A program made the translations under genes and the position numbers. Under the pieces are notes generated by a model that was not told the DNA's origin, made no database searches, and was given only the letters and a program-made list of their open reading frames with translations. From positions 930,001 to 994,000 of the forward strand of contig NZ_BAABWJ010000001.1 of NCBI RefSeq assembly GCF_040372805.1: 64,000 nt of DNA, written 5' to 3'. Positions 45,554-53,872 of this stretch are shown in pieces. How positions within the stretch are numbered: position 1 is the first letter of the stretch; every line of letters begins with the position of its first letter. The DNA comes from Pseudoteredinibacter isoporae_A. Lineage in GTDB: Bacteria > Pseudomonadota > Gammaproteobacteria > Pseudomonadales > Cellvibrionaceae.

Positions 45554-46492
45554 ATGTCGAGTAGTCAAAATAACACTGTTGAGCATGAAGAGTATTATGT
45601 TCCAGAACAAAGTAAGCTGCCCATTTTTGCTTCTATTGGTTTATTCCTAACGGTTTGGGGCGCAGCGAACTGGTTGAATGGCAGCGAAAACGGTCCGATG
45701 ATTTTCTTCGGCGGTGCACTGATGTTTGCCTTTGTGCTCTGGAATTGGTTTTCCATTGTCATCAGTGAAAATATTCAAGGCTTGAACAGTCCGCAGTTGA
45801 AAAAGTCTTATGTCATTGGCATGGCGTGGTTTATTTTTTCCGAAGTGATGTTCTTCGCGGCGTTCTTTGGTGCATTGTTTTACGTGCGCAGCCTAGCTGG
45901 ACCATGGCTGGCGGGAGAAGGGGATGCCGGTTTGGGTAATCACTTGATTTGGCCTGGTTATGAACATGAGTGGCCAGTGATGACCACGCCCGATATGGCG
46001 GCAAATGGTGAAGCTGCGACGATGCGTGGTCCAGATCAGAATATGAGTAACCCCGGTCTCACCAATTGGGGTGGCTGGTTGCCATTCTGGAACACGGCCA
46101 TTCTTTTGACATCCAGTGTGACGGTTCATATTGCACACGGTGCGCTGAAAAAAGACAACCGTAGTCAGTTCAACTTGTGGTTGGGGCTCACCGTACTGTT
46201 GGGTATTGCCTTTATTATTCTTCAGATCGAAGAATACGTGCACGCCTATCAGGAAATGGGTCTGACTCTTGAATCCGGTATTTACGGCGCGACTTTCTTC
46301 TTGTTGACTGGCTTTCACGGCGCCCACGTAACCCTCGGCACCTTTATGTTACTGGTGATGTGGTTGCGTTCCGTGATGAAAGGCCATTTCAAGTCGGATG
46401 ACCATTTTGGTTTTGAATCGGCCAGTTGGTATTGGCACTTTGTTGATGTCGTGTGGGTAGGCTTGTTCCTATACGTTTACGTCTTTGGTTGA
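45554..46492 (+). CDS. coxC: Cytochrome c oxidase subunit III
   Basis: A 312-residue membrane protein with seven helices. The conserved segments are FIFSEVMFFAAFFGALFYVRS, GFHGAHVTLGTFMLLVMWLR and SASWYWHFVDVVWVGLF at the C-terminus. A hydrophilic loop of about 50 residues (about 118-170) with several Gly/Asn/Pro is typical of the longer pseudomonad form. It is the last plus-strand gene before the opposed DUF2909-like gene. Confidence 0.97.
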   Translation: MSSSQNNTVEHEEYYVPEQSKLPIFASIGLFLTVWGAANWLNGSENGPMIFFGGALMFAFVLWNWFSIVISENIQGLNSPQLKKSYVIGMAWFIFSEVMFFAAFFGALFYVRSLAGPWLAGEGDAGLGNHLIWPGYEHEWPVMTTPDMAANGEAATMRGPDQNMSNPGLTNWGGWLPFWNTAILLTSSVTVHIAHGALKKDNRSQFNLWLGLTVLLGIAFIILQIEEYVHAYQEMGLTLESGIYGATFFLLTGFHGAHVTLGTFMLLVMWLRSVMKGHFKSDDHFGFESASWYWHFVDVVWVGLFLYVYVFG

Positions 46493-46503
46493 TTGGCAAC
46501 CGC

Positions 46504-46761
46504 TCAGTTGCCGTCCTGCACAGAGCCTTGGCTGCTGTGCAGGCGTTTATCCCAAGGTGCCTGGCTACGCAGTTCTCCACTGGAAAAACCGTAGTACACC
46601 GCTCCCAGCAAGGCAGCTGCCAGGACAATACGAATGCCCAGCGCCATGCGCAAACGATCGGATTCTTTACGGCCAAAATCTTTAAGCAAAAAATACAGGC
46701 CACTCGAGAGAGACAGCAAGACCCCGACAAACAGCAGAACAATAATTATTTTAATCGCCAT
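46504..46761 (-). CDS. DUF2909 (twin transmembrane) protein
   Basis: 85 residues with two membrane helices (about 4-26 and 40-62) joined by a basic loop, GRKESDRLRMALG, and a polar C-terminus. It is encoded against the oxidase genes between coxC and SURF1, as in pseudomonads, where it is also opposed. The function is unknown; conserved placement suggests an oxidase-related role. It begins 28 bp from the SURF1 start, so the promoters face each other in a very short gap. Confidence 0.85.
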   Translation of the reverse strand: MAIKIIIVLLFVGVLLSLSSGLYFLLKDFGRKESDRLRMALGIRIVLAAALLGAVYYGFSSGELRSQAPWDKRLHSSQGSVQDGN

Positions 46762-46788
46762 TGGTCCATCCTCTGTTGGTAGTAAGCG

Positions 46789-47538
46789 TTGCGAAGTTTA
46801 ACATTTAAATTCAATATACCACTAAGCCTTCTCGTGGTAATGCTGTTGCCGCTATTAGTCAGCCTCGGGTTTTGGCAATTGGATCGAGCTAAGGAAAAAA
46901 TACAGATACTGTCTGCTCTGGAAGAGGTAAAACGCCTGCCAGGTATCCAGTGGAACGCCAATACCCTTGAGAGTGGACGCTTGGTTGAAGCGACGGGGCA
47001 TTTCGAAACTCAAAAATACTGGTTGTTGGACAACCGAATTCATCGAGGAAAGGTCGGCTTCGAAATCATTATGCCGTTTTATACCGATGGCGCGGTGGCT
47101 CTAGTCAATCGTGGATGGGTTGAAGGTGATTTGAGTCGTCGTTCACTGCCTGATGTAATCACTCCAACGGGTGAACTGACCATTATCGGGAGGGTGCACG
47201 TCGCGATGGAGAATGCCCTGGTCGCGTTCCAGAGCAGTGAGAGTTGGCCAAAGCTGATCAGCCGTGTTCATCTTGAGGCCATGTACAGCAGCTTGGACCA
47301 GAACAACGCGGTAAACGTAGCTGATAATATTATCCGACTGCAACAAGATAGCCGGGCTGCGCTGATAACCGATTGGCCGGCGGTCAATGTATTGCCACAA
47401 AAGCACACGGCCTATGCCGTTCAGTGGTTTGCTATGGCATTTGCCTTGTTAACCATGTATATCATTTACAGCAGCAATATTTTGACGCTGGCAGGTTTCA
47501 ATAAAGATAAACATTCCAATAAAGAAGAAGCTGAGTAG
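46789..47538 (+). CDS. SURF1-family cytochrome oxidase biogenesis protein
   Basis: 249 residues, involved in heme a insertion into subunit I. Transmembrane helices flank a periplasmic domain: about 8-28 (with SLGFWQLDRAKEK following) and about 205-225. Motifs WLLDNR, GFEIIMPF and VNRGWVEG are typical. The start is TTG at 46789, because a later ATG at 46840 would cut the first helix. It lies 6 bp before the SCO-like gene. Confidence 0.92.
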   Translation: MRSLTFKFNIPLSLLVVMLLPLLVSLGFWQLDRAKEKIQILSALEEVKRLPGIQWNANTLESGRLVEATGHFETQKYWLLDNRIHRGKVGFEIIMPFYTDGAVALVNRGWVEGDLSRRSLPDVITPTGELTIIGRVHVAMENALVAFQSSESWPKLISRVHLEAMYSSLDQNNAVNVADNIIRLQQDSRAALITDWPAVNVLPQKHTAYAVQWFAMAFALLTMYIIYSSNILTLAGFNKDKHSNKEEAE

Positions 47539-47544
47539 TATTCT

Positions 47545-48171
47545 ATGGTTGCACAAGTACAAGACGCTGATAACAGCACTAAACCCAAGAAAAGAATCGG
47601 CAATTGGCAGGCCGTGTTTCTTTTTGGGATTATTGCCCTACCGATGGTGTTGGCCTTGTTGATTTATAAAACGGGTGTCGGAATGCCCGGCTCAACCATT
47701 AATGAGGGGATCATGTTGACCCCGGCCAAACAGGTTGATGTGTTTGCACGTGCGGATACTGAAGGCCAGAGTCTCTTGGCAAGCGGTAAAAAATGGCGGC
47801 TGTTAATTCCATACAATGCGAACTGCGATGAAGCTTGTTTGAATAAGCTGTACGTCACTCGTCAGGTGCATATTCGTTTGGGCGAAAAAGCTCGTCGGGT
47901 AGAGCGGGTAATGGTGTCACTCGATGCTATGACCCCCACGTTGGAAAAACTTTTGCTCGAACATCCTCGTTTGCGCGTCATGCCAGTAGACAGCGTGGTG
48001 TATTCAAACTGGTTGGCAAGCAGTTCTCTTCCAGAAAACAGCAACATTCTCCAACATTATTTTCTTGTTGATGAAGATGGTTTTGCCATGATGGCGTATA
48101 ACGCTGAACACGATGGCAATCAGCTGTTAAAAGATATCAAGCGCGTTCTGAAGTTTACCAACGAAGAGTAG
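47545..48171 (+). CDS. Membrane-anchored SCO/thioredoxin-like protein of the oxidase operon
   Basis: 208 residues. One transmembrane helix (about 25-45) is followed by a periplasmic thioredoxin-like domain with CDEAC (C94 and C98), the CxxxC spacing of SCO copper proteins, and a late HYFLVDEDG segment resembling the SCO strand with its third ligand. Overall similarity to SCO is weak, and in pseudomonads the ortholog in this place is left hypothetical. A copper or redox role in oxidase assembly is inferred. It is tightly spaced with SURF1 and ctaA. Confidence 0.75.
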   Translation: MVAQVQDADNSTKPKKRIGNWQAVFLFGIIALPMVLALLIYKTGVGMPGSTINEGIMLTPAKQVDVFARADTEGQSLLASGKKWRLLIPYNANCDEACLNKLYVTRQVHIRLGEKARRVERVMVSLDAMTPTLEKLLLEHPRLRVMPVDSVVYSNWLASSSLPENSNILQHYFLVDEDGFAMMAYNAEHDGNQLLKDIKRVLKFTNEE

Positions 48172-48173
48172 TT

Positions 48174-49208
48174 ATGATGCGGGCAGGAATGTCGAATTTA
48201 CTATGGCAGTATCGTTTGGTTTTGGCCGCTGTGGGCCTGGCCTTCGTGGTTGTCGGTCTGGGTGCGTTTACTCGTTTGGTTGATGCGGGCTTGGGTTGCC
48301 CGGACTGGCCGGGTTGTTACGGTCATTTACTGTGGCCCGACACCGTTGCGGAACAACAAGTGGCTGCAGAAAGATTTCCCGATTCACCAGTAGATACACA
48401 AAAAACCTGGCCCGAGATGGTCCATCGGTATTTTGCAGGCAGTCTTGGTTTACTCATTGTAGCCATTGCTTATTTTGCCTTTCGGGGTCGCAAGGAAGGT
48501 TTGGGTGTACCGATCAAATTACCTGTCGCTTTGATAGCTCTCGTTACCTTGCAGGCAGCGTTTGGCATGTGGACTGTCACGCTGAAATTGTTGCCTCAGG
48601 TGGTAACGGCACACTTGTTAGGTGGCTTTTGTACACTGTCTCTGCTCTGGCTTCTGAGTCTTCGAATTCGATCCCGATTTACGGAAATAAAAGCCTACCA
48701 AAATCGCGGTCCGATCAAACTTGCGGTAGTGTTGCTGTGCCTAGTGGTTTTGCAAATTGCCTTGGGAGGCTGGGTCAGCTCAAATTATGCCGCCTTGGCC
48801 TGTGCCGACTTGCCGACCTGTCAGGGGCAATGGTGGCCAGCCGCTGATTTTTCCGAAGGTTTTGAGTTAACTCATCAAATCGGGCCAAATTACGAGGGCG
48901 GTTTACTGGGTCTTGAGGCGAGAACAGCGATTCACCTGGCCCATCGAATTGGCGCTGTTATCGTTTTATTGGTGGGATTGGCGTTTGTTTTCAGATTATG
49001 GACAAAGCACTTTAATGGTTCAGCCCTAGCCATGTTGGCGGCAATAAGCATCCAAGTGGCGTTAGGGCTGAGTAATGTCTTTTTTGCCTTGCCTTTGGCA
49101 GTGGCGGTGGCTCACAATATTGGTGGTGCCATTCTATTGCTGGTTCTGATCAGCATTATTTACAAGCTATACAAAAATAACCAACTCACGGCGATGAGGG
49201 TAGCGTGA
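48174..49208 (+). CDS. ctaA: Heme A synthase CtaA/Cox15
   Basis: A 344-residue membrane protein with eight helices that hydroxylates heme O to heme A. Motifs include GAFTRLVDAGLGCPDWPGCYG, VTLQAAFGMWTV, HLLGGF, HLAHRIGA and a late VAVAHNIGGA histidine. The cysteine pairs in the periplasmic loops (CPDWPGC and CADLPTC) are both present. It starts 2 bp after the SCO-like gene; the next gene begins at its stop codon. Confidence 0.97.
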   Translation: MMRAGMSNLLWQYRLVLAAVGLAFVVVGLGAFTRLVDAGLGCPDWPGCYGHLLWPDTVAEQQVAAERFPDSPVDTQKTWPEMVHRYFAGSLGLLIVAIAYFAFRGRKEGLGVPIKLPVALIALVTLQAAFGMWTVTLKLLPQVVTAHLLGGFCTLSLLWLLSLRIRSRFTEIKAYQNRGPIKLAVVLLCLVVLQIALGGWVSSNYAALACADLPTCQGQWWPAADFSEGFELTHQIGPNYEGGLLGLEARTAIHLAHRIGAVIVLLVGLAFVFRLWTKHFNGSALAMLAAISIQVALGLSNVFFALPLAVAVAHNIGGAILLLVLISIIYKLYKNNQLTAMRVA

Positions 49209-50122
49209 TGAGCACAACAAGTGTCGTAAAATCAAATCATACCAACTGGCGCGACTATCTCGAGCTTTGTAAACCGGGAGTTGTGCTTCTCATGATACTT
49301 ACCAGTGTCATTGGCATGCTGTTGGCCGTTCCTGGTGCGGTGCCTCTGGATATTTTCCTGTTGGGCAATCTGGGTATCGCATTGTGCGCAGGCTCTGCTG
49401 CGACGATTAATCACCTGGTTGACCGTCAGATTGATCAGAAGATGGCGCGCACCCTGAATCGCCCCGTGGCGAGGGGGCGTGTGGAGCCATTAAATGCGGC
49501 CATATTTGCACTGGTACTCGGTACTGTGGGAATGGCCATTCTGTTGTTGTTCGTGAATGAAATTACCGCCTACCTGACCCTCGCTTCATTGCTGGGATAT
49601 GCGGTGGTGTACACCTTGTTCCTGAAGCGTGCGACACCACAAAATATTGTCATTGGCGGTATCGCCGGTGCCGCGCCACCATTGTTAGGCTGGACAGCGG
49701 TAACCGGGGAAGTGGCGGGACATGGCCTATTGTTGATGCTGATTATTTTTGCCTGGACGCCACCGCATTTCTGGGCCTTGGCTGTACACCGTAAAGACGA
49801 GTACGCCAAAGCGGATATCCCTATGCTGCCGGTGACTCATGGTGAGCGCTATACCAAGATCCATATCTTGCTCTATACCTTCATTTTGCTGGCAGTGAGC
49901 CTCTTGCCTTTTGCTACGGGCATGTTGAATTGGTTTTATCTGTTGGGTGCGGTAGGCTTGGGGCTTGGGTTTCTTTATTGGGCCTTGGTTATGTTATTGA
50001 CTGATCGAAAAAATGCCGGCATGCAAACGTTCAAATATTCGATTATTTACTTGATGTGTTTGTTCGTTGTTATGTTGATCGATCACTATGCCTTCCCGGT
50101 CCGTATGGTGATTGCGCCTTAG
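49208..50122 (+). CDS. ctaB: Protoheme IX farnesyltransferase (heme O synthase)
   Basis: 304 residues, UbiA superfamily, nine helices. The polyprenyl-diphosphate motif NHLVDRQIDQKMARTLNRPV lies near 65, and a second polar loop follows with HRKDEYAKADIPMLPVTHG. It makes heme O, the substrate of CtaA. The ATG at 49208 overlaps the last base of the ctaA stop (TGATG); a GTG one codon earlier is an alternative. Also called cyoE. Confidence 0.97.
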   Translation: MSTTSVVKSNHTNWRDYLELCKPGVVLLMILTSVIGMLLAVPGAVPLDIFLLGNLGIALCAGSAATINHLVDRQIDQKMARTLNRPVARGRVEPLNAAIFALVLGTVGMAILLLFVNEITAYLTLASLLGYAVVYTLFLKRATPQNIVIGGIAGAAPPLLGWTAVTGEVAGHGLLLMLIIFAWTPPHFWALAVHRKDEYAKADIPMLPVTHGERYTKIHILLYTFILLAVSLLPFATGMLNWFYLLGAVGLGLGFLYWALVMLLTDRKNAGMQTFKYSIIYLMCLFVVMLIDHYAFPVRMVIAP

Positions 50123-50154
50123 ATGTTGATTCATTTGCCCACAAGGAGATTTCG

Positions 50155-50859
50155 GTGACAGAAGTACACACTGAACACGATTTCAGTTCTGCATCTGATG
50201 CAGTCAGTGCAAAACAAAAAGCGGGCATCATTAAAACCGTTGTGGGTATTCTCATCGCTATTGCAATCATGCTGATGATGTTTATCCACAAAATCAATTC
50301 CCCTCGAGTGCTGAGCAATGAAGAGTTGCGCATCAATGGACTCTTCATTTTGGATCAGCCCAGAATTCTCTCTGATTTTGAATTGCAGAATCATCGCGGT
50401 GAGTCTTTTACCAAGGACAGCTTGAAAGGTAAATGGAGTTTGGTGTTCTTTGGCTTTACTCATTGTCCGGACATCTGCCCGACGACTATGGCTTTGTTAA
50501 ACCAACTGATGACCGAACTGAACGGCAGCATATTGGATCAAAGTCAGGTGGTTATGGTAACCGCTGATCCTGCGCGTGATACGGTCGAGAAACTGGCGGA
50601 GTACGTTCCCTTTTTCAATCCAGAGTTTACCGGTGTGACTGGGGATTTTTTGAGTTTGAAACGATTAGGGAATCAGTTGAATGTGCCCTTCGTTAAAGTG
50701 CCCCAAGGTGATAGCTATACCATCGATCATGGTGGTCAGGTTGTGATCATTAATCCGCGTGGGGATTATCACGGCTTTCTGAGTACGCCATTGGATTTGG
50801 CACGCATGAAGCTAACCTACCAGTCGATGGTTACTGCATCGACGTGTTGTGGGCAGTAG
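50155..50859 (+). CDS. SCO1/SenC-family copper chaperone
   Basis: 234 residues from the GTG at 50155, which follows AAGGAG; the frame opens earlier at 50056 inside ctaB. One transmembrane helix (about 20-42) is followed by a thioredoxin fold with the copper motif THCPDICPT (C104 and C108) and a later histidine in YTIDHGGQ. It delivers copper to the CuA site of subunit II. It closes the oxidase operon. Its 3' end overlaps by 43 bp the 3' end of the opposed binding-protein gene. Confidence 0.94.
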   Translation: MTEVHTEHDFSSASDAVSAKQKAGIIKTVVGILIAIAIMLMMFIHKINSPRVLSNEELRINGLFILDQPRILSDFELQNHRGESFTKDSLKGKWSLVFFGFTHCPDICPTTMALLNQLMTELNGSILDQSQVVMVTADPARDTVEKLAEYVPFFNPEFTGVTGDFLSLKRLGNQLNVPFVKVPQGDSYTIDHGGQVVIINPRGDYHGFLSTPLDLARMKLTYQSMVTASTCCGQ

Positions 50860-51650
50860 TGATCGCTCAGCATAAGTTCTTTATCCAAATACTGATCATT
50901 AATTCTCTTTAGCTCGCCGCTGCTGCGCATCTCTTCAAGAATGGGGCCAAGCAGTGGAGCGAGTTCCATGGCGCGTGGGCTCTTTCTGGACAGCGCGATA
51001 TAGGTCGGCTTAGGCATGGTGAAGCGCTTGGGCTGGATGTGAAGAGCGTCTTCAACCCCCATTTGAGTTGTTGTATAACCAAGGACCGTGATATTACTCA
51101 AGTAGTACTGCAGGCGATCTCGTTGTAAGGCTTTTATACCGAGCTCTGTGGTATTGAATTGTTTTAATTCAAAACGCTTTTCTTCTCGCGCCTGGCTGAA
51201 CTGTTTATTGACGTAAAAGCCGGAGTTCAAACCAATGGTTTTATCGAACAGATCGCTGAATCTTTCAACGGCTTCGTCGTTTTCTTTCTTACTGACAATT
51301 ACATAGGATTCATAGTGCAGTGGCGTCATTAAGTAACGGCCCCAACTGAGTCGTTTCTGATTGAGATAGATGGGCAATACACCATCAAAATTGCCCGTAG
51401 CAACTTCATGGATACTTCGTCGCCAGGGGGTGCAATGGATCTCAAGTTCAACATTGGCTTTCGCCATCGCTCGATTAATAATGCGGATATCAAGCCCGTC
51501 TACTGCCATATTGTTTTCATCACAGATCACAAACGGCGGGTAGGCCACAGTGGTAAATCGAAAAGCACGATCGTTTTGTTCGGCACTGCTGGCAGCAGAG
51601 CAACAGATAAGAGCAAAGGCCGACAGATTTAGCCATGAAACGCGGTTCAT
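50817..51650 (-). CDS. Periplasmic solute-binding protein (family 3-like)
   Basis: 277 residues with a signal peptide (about 1-23, ending SSA-EQN) and the two-lobe amino-acid-binding pattern (FRFTTVAYPPFV near 30, GLDIRIINRAMAKANVE near 52, CTPWRRSIHEVATGNFDGVLP near 77). No transporter genes are adjacent. Proteins of this orphan type are often linked to sensing. It ends inside the convergent SCO gene, giving a tail-to-tail overlap. The ligand is unknown. Confidence 0.78.
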   Translation of the reverse strand: MNRVSWLNLSAFALICCSAASSAEQNDRAFRFTTVAYPPFVICDENNMAVDGLDIRIINRAMAKANVELEIHCTPWRRSIHEVATGNFDGVLPIYLNQKRLSWGRYLMTPLHYESYVIVSKKENDEAVERFSDLFDKTIGLNSGFYVNKQFSQAREEKRFELKQFNTTELGIKALQRDRLQYYLSNITVLGYTTTQMGVEDALHIQPKRFTMPKPTYIALSRKSPRAMELAPLLGPILEEMRSSGELKRINDQYLDKELMLSDHYCPQHVDAVTIDW

Positions 51651-51758
51651 AATGAAAACCTAACATCCACAAGATTGACATCAGAATTCCGTTTCAATGC
51701 CGCCATTTTAAAGCGTGTTAATCAGTTTAAAGGAGCGACAAACGAGCAGCAAGAACGA

Positions 51759-52553
51759 TTATTTTTGGCTGAGAACTGAAGCGGCGATTTTGGTGAATGC
51801 GAACACAGCACACGCTGCGGTGACAATGCTGGGGCCCGTTGGTACATCCCATTGAAATGAGGCGAGCATGCCAACCGCGAGTGCCAGTAGTGCGCTGCCC
51901 ATAGCGGTGAGAGCCATTTTTCCTGGTCCATTGGACAGCATGCGGGCACTGGCAGCAGGAACAATCATCAATGCCGTAATGAGCAAAGCCCCGACAAGCT
52001 TCATGGCCATGGCAGTAATAAAAGCAATCGCGATCATCAAGATGACCTTATGGCGTTCCACAGCGATGCCTTCCACTTTTGCGAGATCTTCGTTCAGGCA
52101 GAGACAAACCAGAGAGTCCCAATGGCGAATCAAGTAAATTGCCAGAATGGCACCACAGAAACCCAGGAGAATGACATCTCTGAGTGTGGCAGCAAGCAAG
52201 TCGCCAAAAAGGTAGCCGTATAAATCCACGCGCCCGGCGCCAGCCACACTGATGGCGATGATGCTGATCGCGAGGCTACCGTGTGATAGCACCCCTAACC
52301 AGGTGTCGCCACTCAGTTGACTGTCCTGGCGAACCTGGGACAAAAGCAGTGCCAATACGACACAGCTCATCACAATGGCCAATTGGGGAGAAACGCTAGT
52401 GACTAGACCCAGTGCCACTCCGAGCAGGGCGGCATGGGCCAGAGCGTCGCCAAAATAAGCGAGGCGACGCCAGACAACGAAGCAACCCAGCGGGCCGGCC
52501 ATAAGCGCAATAAAAATTCCGGTGAGAATCGGGGCGAGTAGTAAATCCAGCAT
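51759..52553 (-). CDS. znuB: Zinc ABC transporter permease ZnuB
   Basis: A 264-residue membrane protein with about eight helices, forming the zinc channel with ZnuC. I chose the ATG at 52553, one base after the znuC stop; the frame is open to 52634, but that part lies in znuC. Motifs GPLGCFVVWRRLAYFGDALAHAALLGVALG and KLVGALLITALMIVPAASARM are typical of the ABC-3 family. Confidence 0.96.
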   Translation of the reverse strand: MLDLLLAPILTGIFIALMAGPLGCFVVWRRLAYFGDALAHAALLGVALGLVTSVSPQLAIVMSCVVLALLLSQVRQDSQLSGDTWLGVLSHGSLAISIIAISVAGAGRVDLYGYLFGDLLAATLRDVILLGFCGAILAIYLIRHWDSLVCLCLNEDLAKVEGIAVERHKVILMIAIAFITAMAMKLVGALLITALMIVPAASARMLSNGPGKMALTAMGSALLALAVGMLASFQWDVPTGPSIVTAACAVFAFTKIAASVLSQK

Positions 52554-52554
52554 A

Positions 52555-53310
52555 TCAGTGATGGTGTTTGCAAGAGTCGATGAGATCGCCGTGAACACCG
52601 TGTTGGTGATCGTGGTGGTGGGTATACAAGGCAACGTTGGCCGCTTGCTGTTGTCCGAACAGTTTCAGGTATTCAGGGTGTAAGCTGACTTTTTCAGGGT
52701 GGCCATGGCAGCAGATGTGTTGATTCAAGCAAATGACTTCATCGGTAGCGGCCATCACAAAATGCAAATCATGGGAGACCATCAGTACCCCGCAATTGAG
52801 TTCATCGCGAAGCTGGGCTATCAAGCGATAGAGTTCAGCCTGGCCATTCACGTCGAGCCCCTGGGCGGGCTCATCTAAAATGAGAAGTTGTGGCTGTTGC
52901 AAAATTGCTCGGCAAAGCAGGACCCGTTGCAGCTCGCCTCCGGACAAAGATTGCATTGGGCGTTCGAAAATACAACGGACATCCGTTTTATCAGCACTTT
53001 CAAAAAAGTGTTCATCGCGCCGTTGATTCAGCGACAAAAACGCCATCACGGTGATTGGGAGGCTGGCATCGAGATTGAGCTTTTGGGGCATGTAGCCAGT
53101 GCGCAGGCCTTCCTGAACCTGAAGGCCCCCGCTGTCAATTTGGGTCAATCCCATTAGGGCTCGAATCAGAGTTGTTTTACCTGCGCCATTCGGACCAATA
53201 AGACTGACGACTTTACCGGCCTGCAACGTCAGGCTGGCGTTGTCGACGAGGGTTCGCCCTTGTCGGTGTATAGAGAGCGCGTCAGCTTGTAGGAGAAAAC
53301 TTTCAGTCAC
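52555..53310 (-). CDS. znuC: Zinc ABC transporter ATP-binding protein ZnuC
   Basis: 251 residues. Walker A GPNGAGKTT is near 38, the signature LSGGELQRV near 120, Walker B LLILDEPAQGLD near 140, and the switch histidine is in VSHDLHF. The C-terminus is histidine-rich (THHHDHQHGVHG and a final CKHHH), as in gammaproteobacterial ZnuC, where it may sense zinc. Its start overlaps the zur stop by 8 bp, so zur-znuC-znuB form one transcript. Confidence 0.97.
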   Translation of the reverse strand: MTESFLLQADALSIHRQGRTLVDNASLTLQAGKVVSLIGPNGAGKTTLIRALMGLTQIDSGGLQVQEGLRTGYMPQKLNLDASLPITVMAFLSLNQRRDEHFFESADKTDVRCIFERPMQSLSGGELQRVLLCRAILQQPQLLILDEPAQGLDVNGQAELYRLIAQLRDELNCGVLMVSHDLHFVMAATDEVICLNQHICCHGHPEKVSLHPEYLKLFGQQQAANVALYTHHHDHQHGVHGDLIDSCKHHH

Positions 53311-53818
53311 TTCCTGCCTCCCGGCAGTGCTGGCACAATCCGCTGAGTTCCATATTCTGTTGGCGGATGTCGAAACCGCTACGCTCCTGCAGTTTTCCGA
53401 CAGGCGCCTGGAAACTCTCTGGATCTACTTCGATGGCAAGATTACATGAGGTGCAGATTAAGAAATAGCAATGGTGTTCATGACTCGGATCCTGACAGCC
53501 GATATAGGCGTTCAGTGAATTGATTCGATGAATCAAACCCAGTTCAAGCAGGAAATCCAGAGCCCGATAAACTGTTGGCGGTGCAATGCGTTTCTGCTCG
53601 CCCTCGGCCAAGCCGTCCATAATGGTGTACGCTCCAACCGGGCGATGGCTATCCCAGATGAGCCTGAGTACTTTTTCCCGAGTTTTGGTGAGCTTTTGCT
53701 GCTTTTCTTTGCAGAGTTCTCGGGCAGCACCCAAGGCTGCGTCAATACAGGCCTGATGGTCATGGTCCGGATGTGCGACTGGGGAGTCCATATTGCTTAG
53801 CATAGGCAAAGTGTCCAA
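53303..53818 (-). CDS. zur: Zinc uptake regulator Zur (Fur family)
   Basis: 171 residues. A winged helix (about 35-100, with APPTVYRALDFLLELGLIHRI) is followed by a dimerisation domain with SHEHHCYFLICTSCN and a terminal LCQHC, the structural zinc cysteines. It represses zinc uptake when zinc is plentiful. It is divergent from znuA across a 54-bp gap holding a near-perfect Zur box, so it is probably autoregulated and controls both directions. Confidence 0.95.
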   Translation of the reverse strand: MDTLPMLSNMDSPVAHPDHDHQACIDAALGAARELCKEKQQKLTKTREKVLRLIWDSHRPVGAYTIMDGLAEGEQKRIAPPTVYRALDFLLELGLIHRINSLNAYIGCQDPSHEHHCYFLICTSCNLAIEVDPESFQAPVGKLQERSGFDIRQQNMELSGLCQHCREAGSD

Positions 53819-53827
53819 CTGATATCG

Positions 53828-53842
53828 TGTTACAATATAACA
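53828..53842. promoter_or_regulatory. Zur box between zur and znuA
   Basis: TGTTACAATATAACA matches the gammaproteobacterial Zur core TGTTATANTATAACA at all but one position and is nearly palindromic. It lies 10 bp upstream of zur and 31 bp upstream of the znuA ATG, so one site can repress both directions. Confidence 0.85.
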
Positions 53843-53872
53843 TAACGATCAATCTTGAGGTATGTGGTACAC

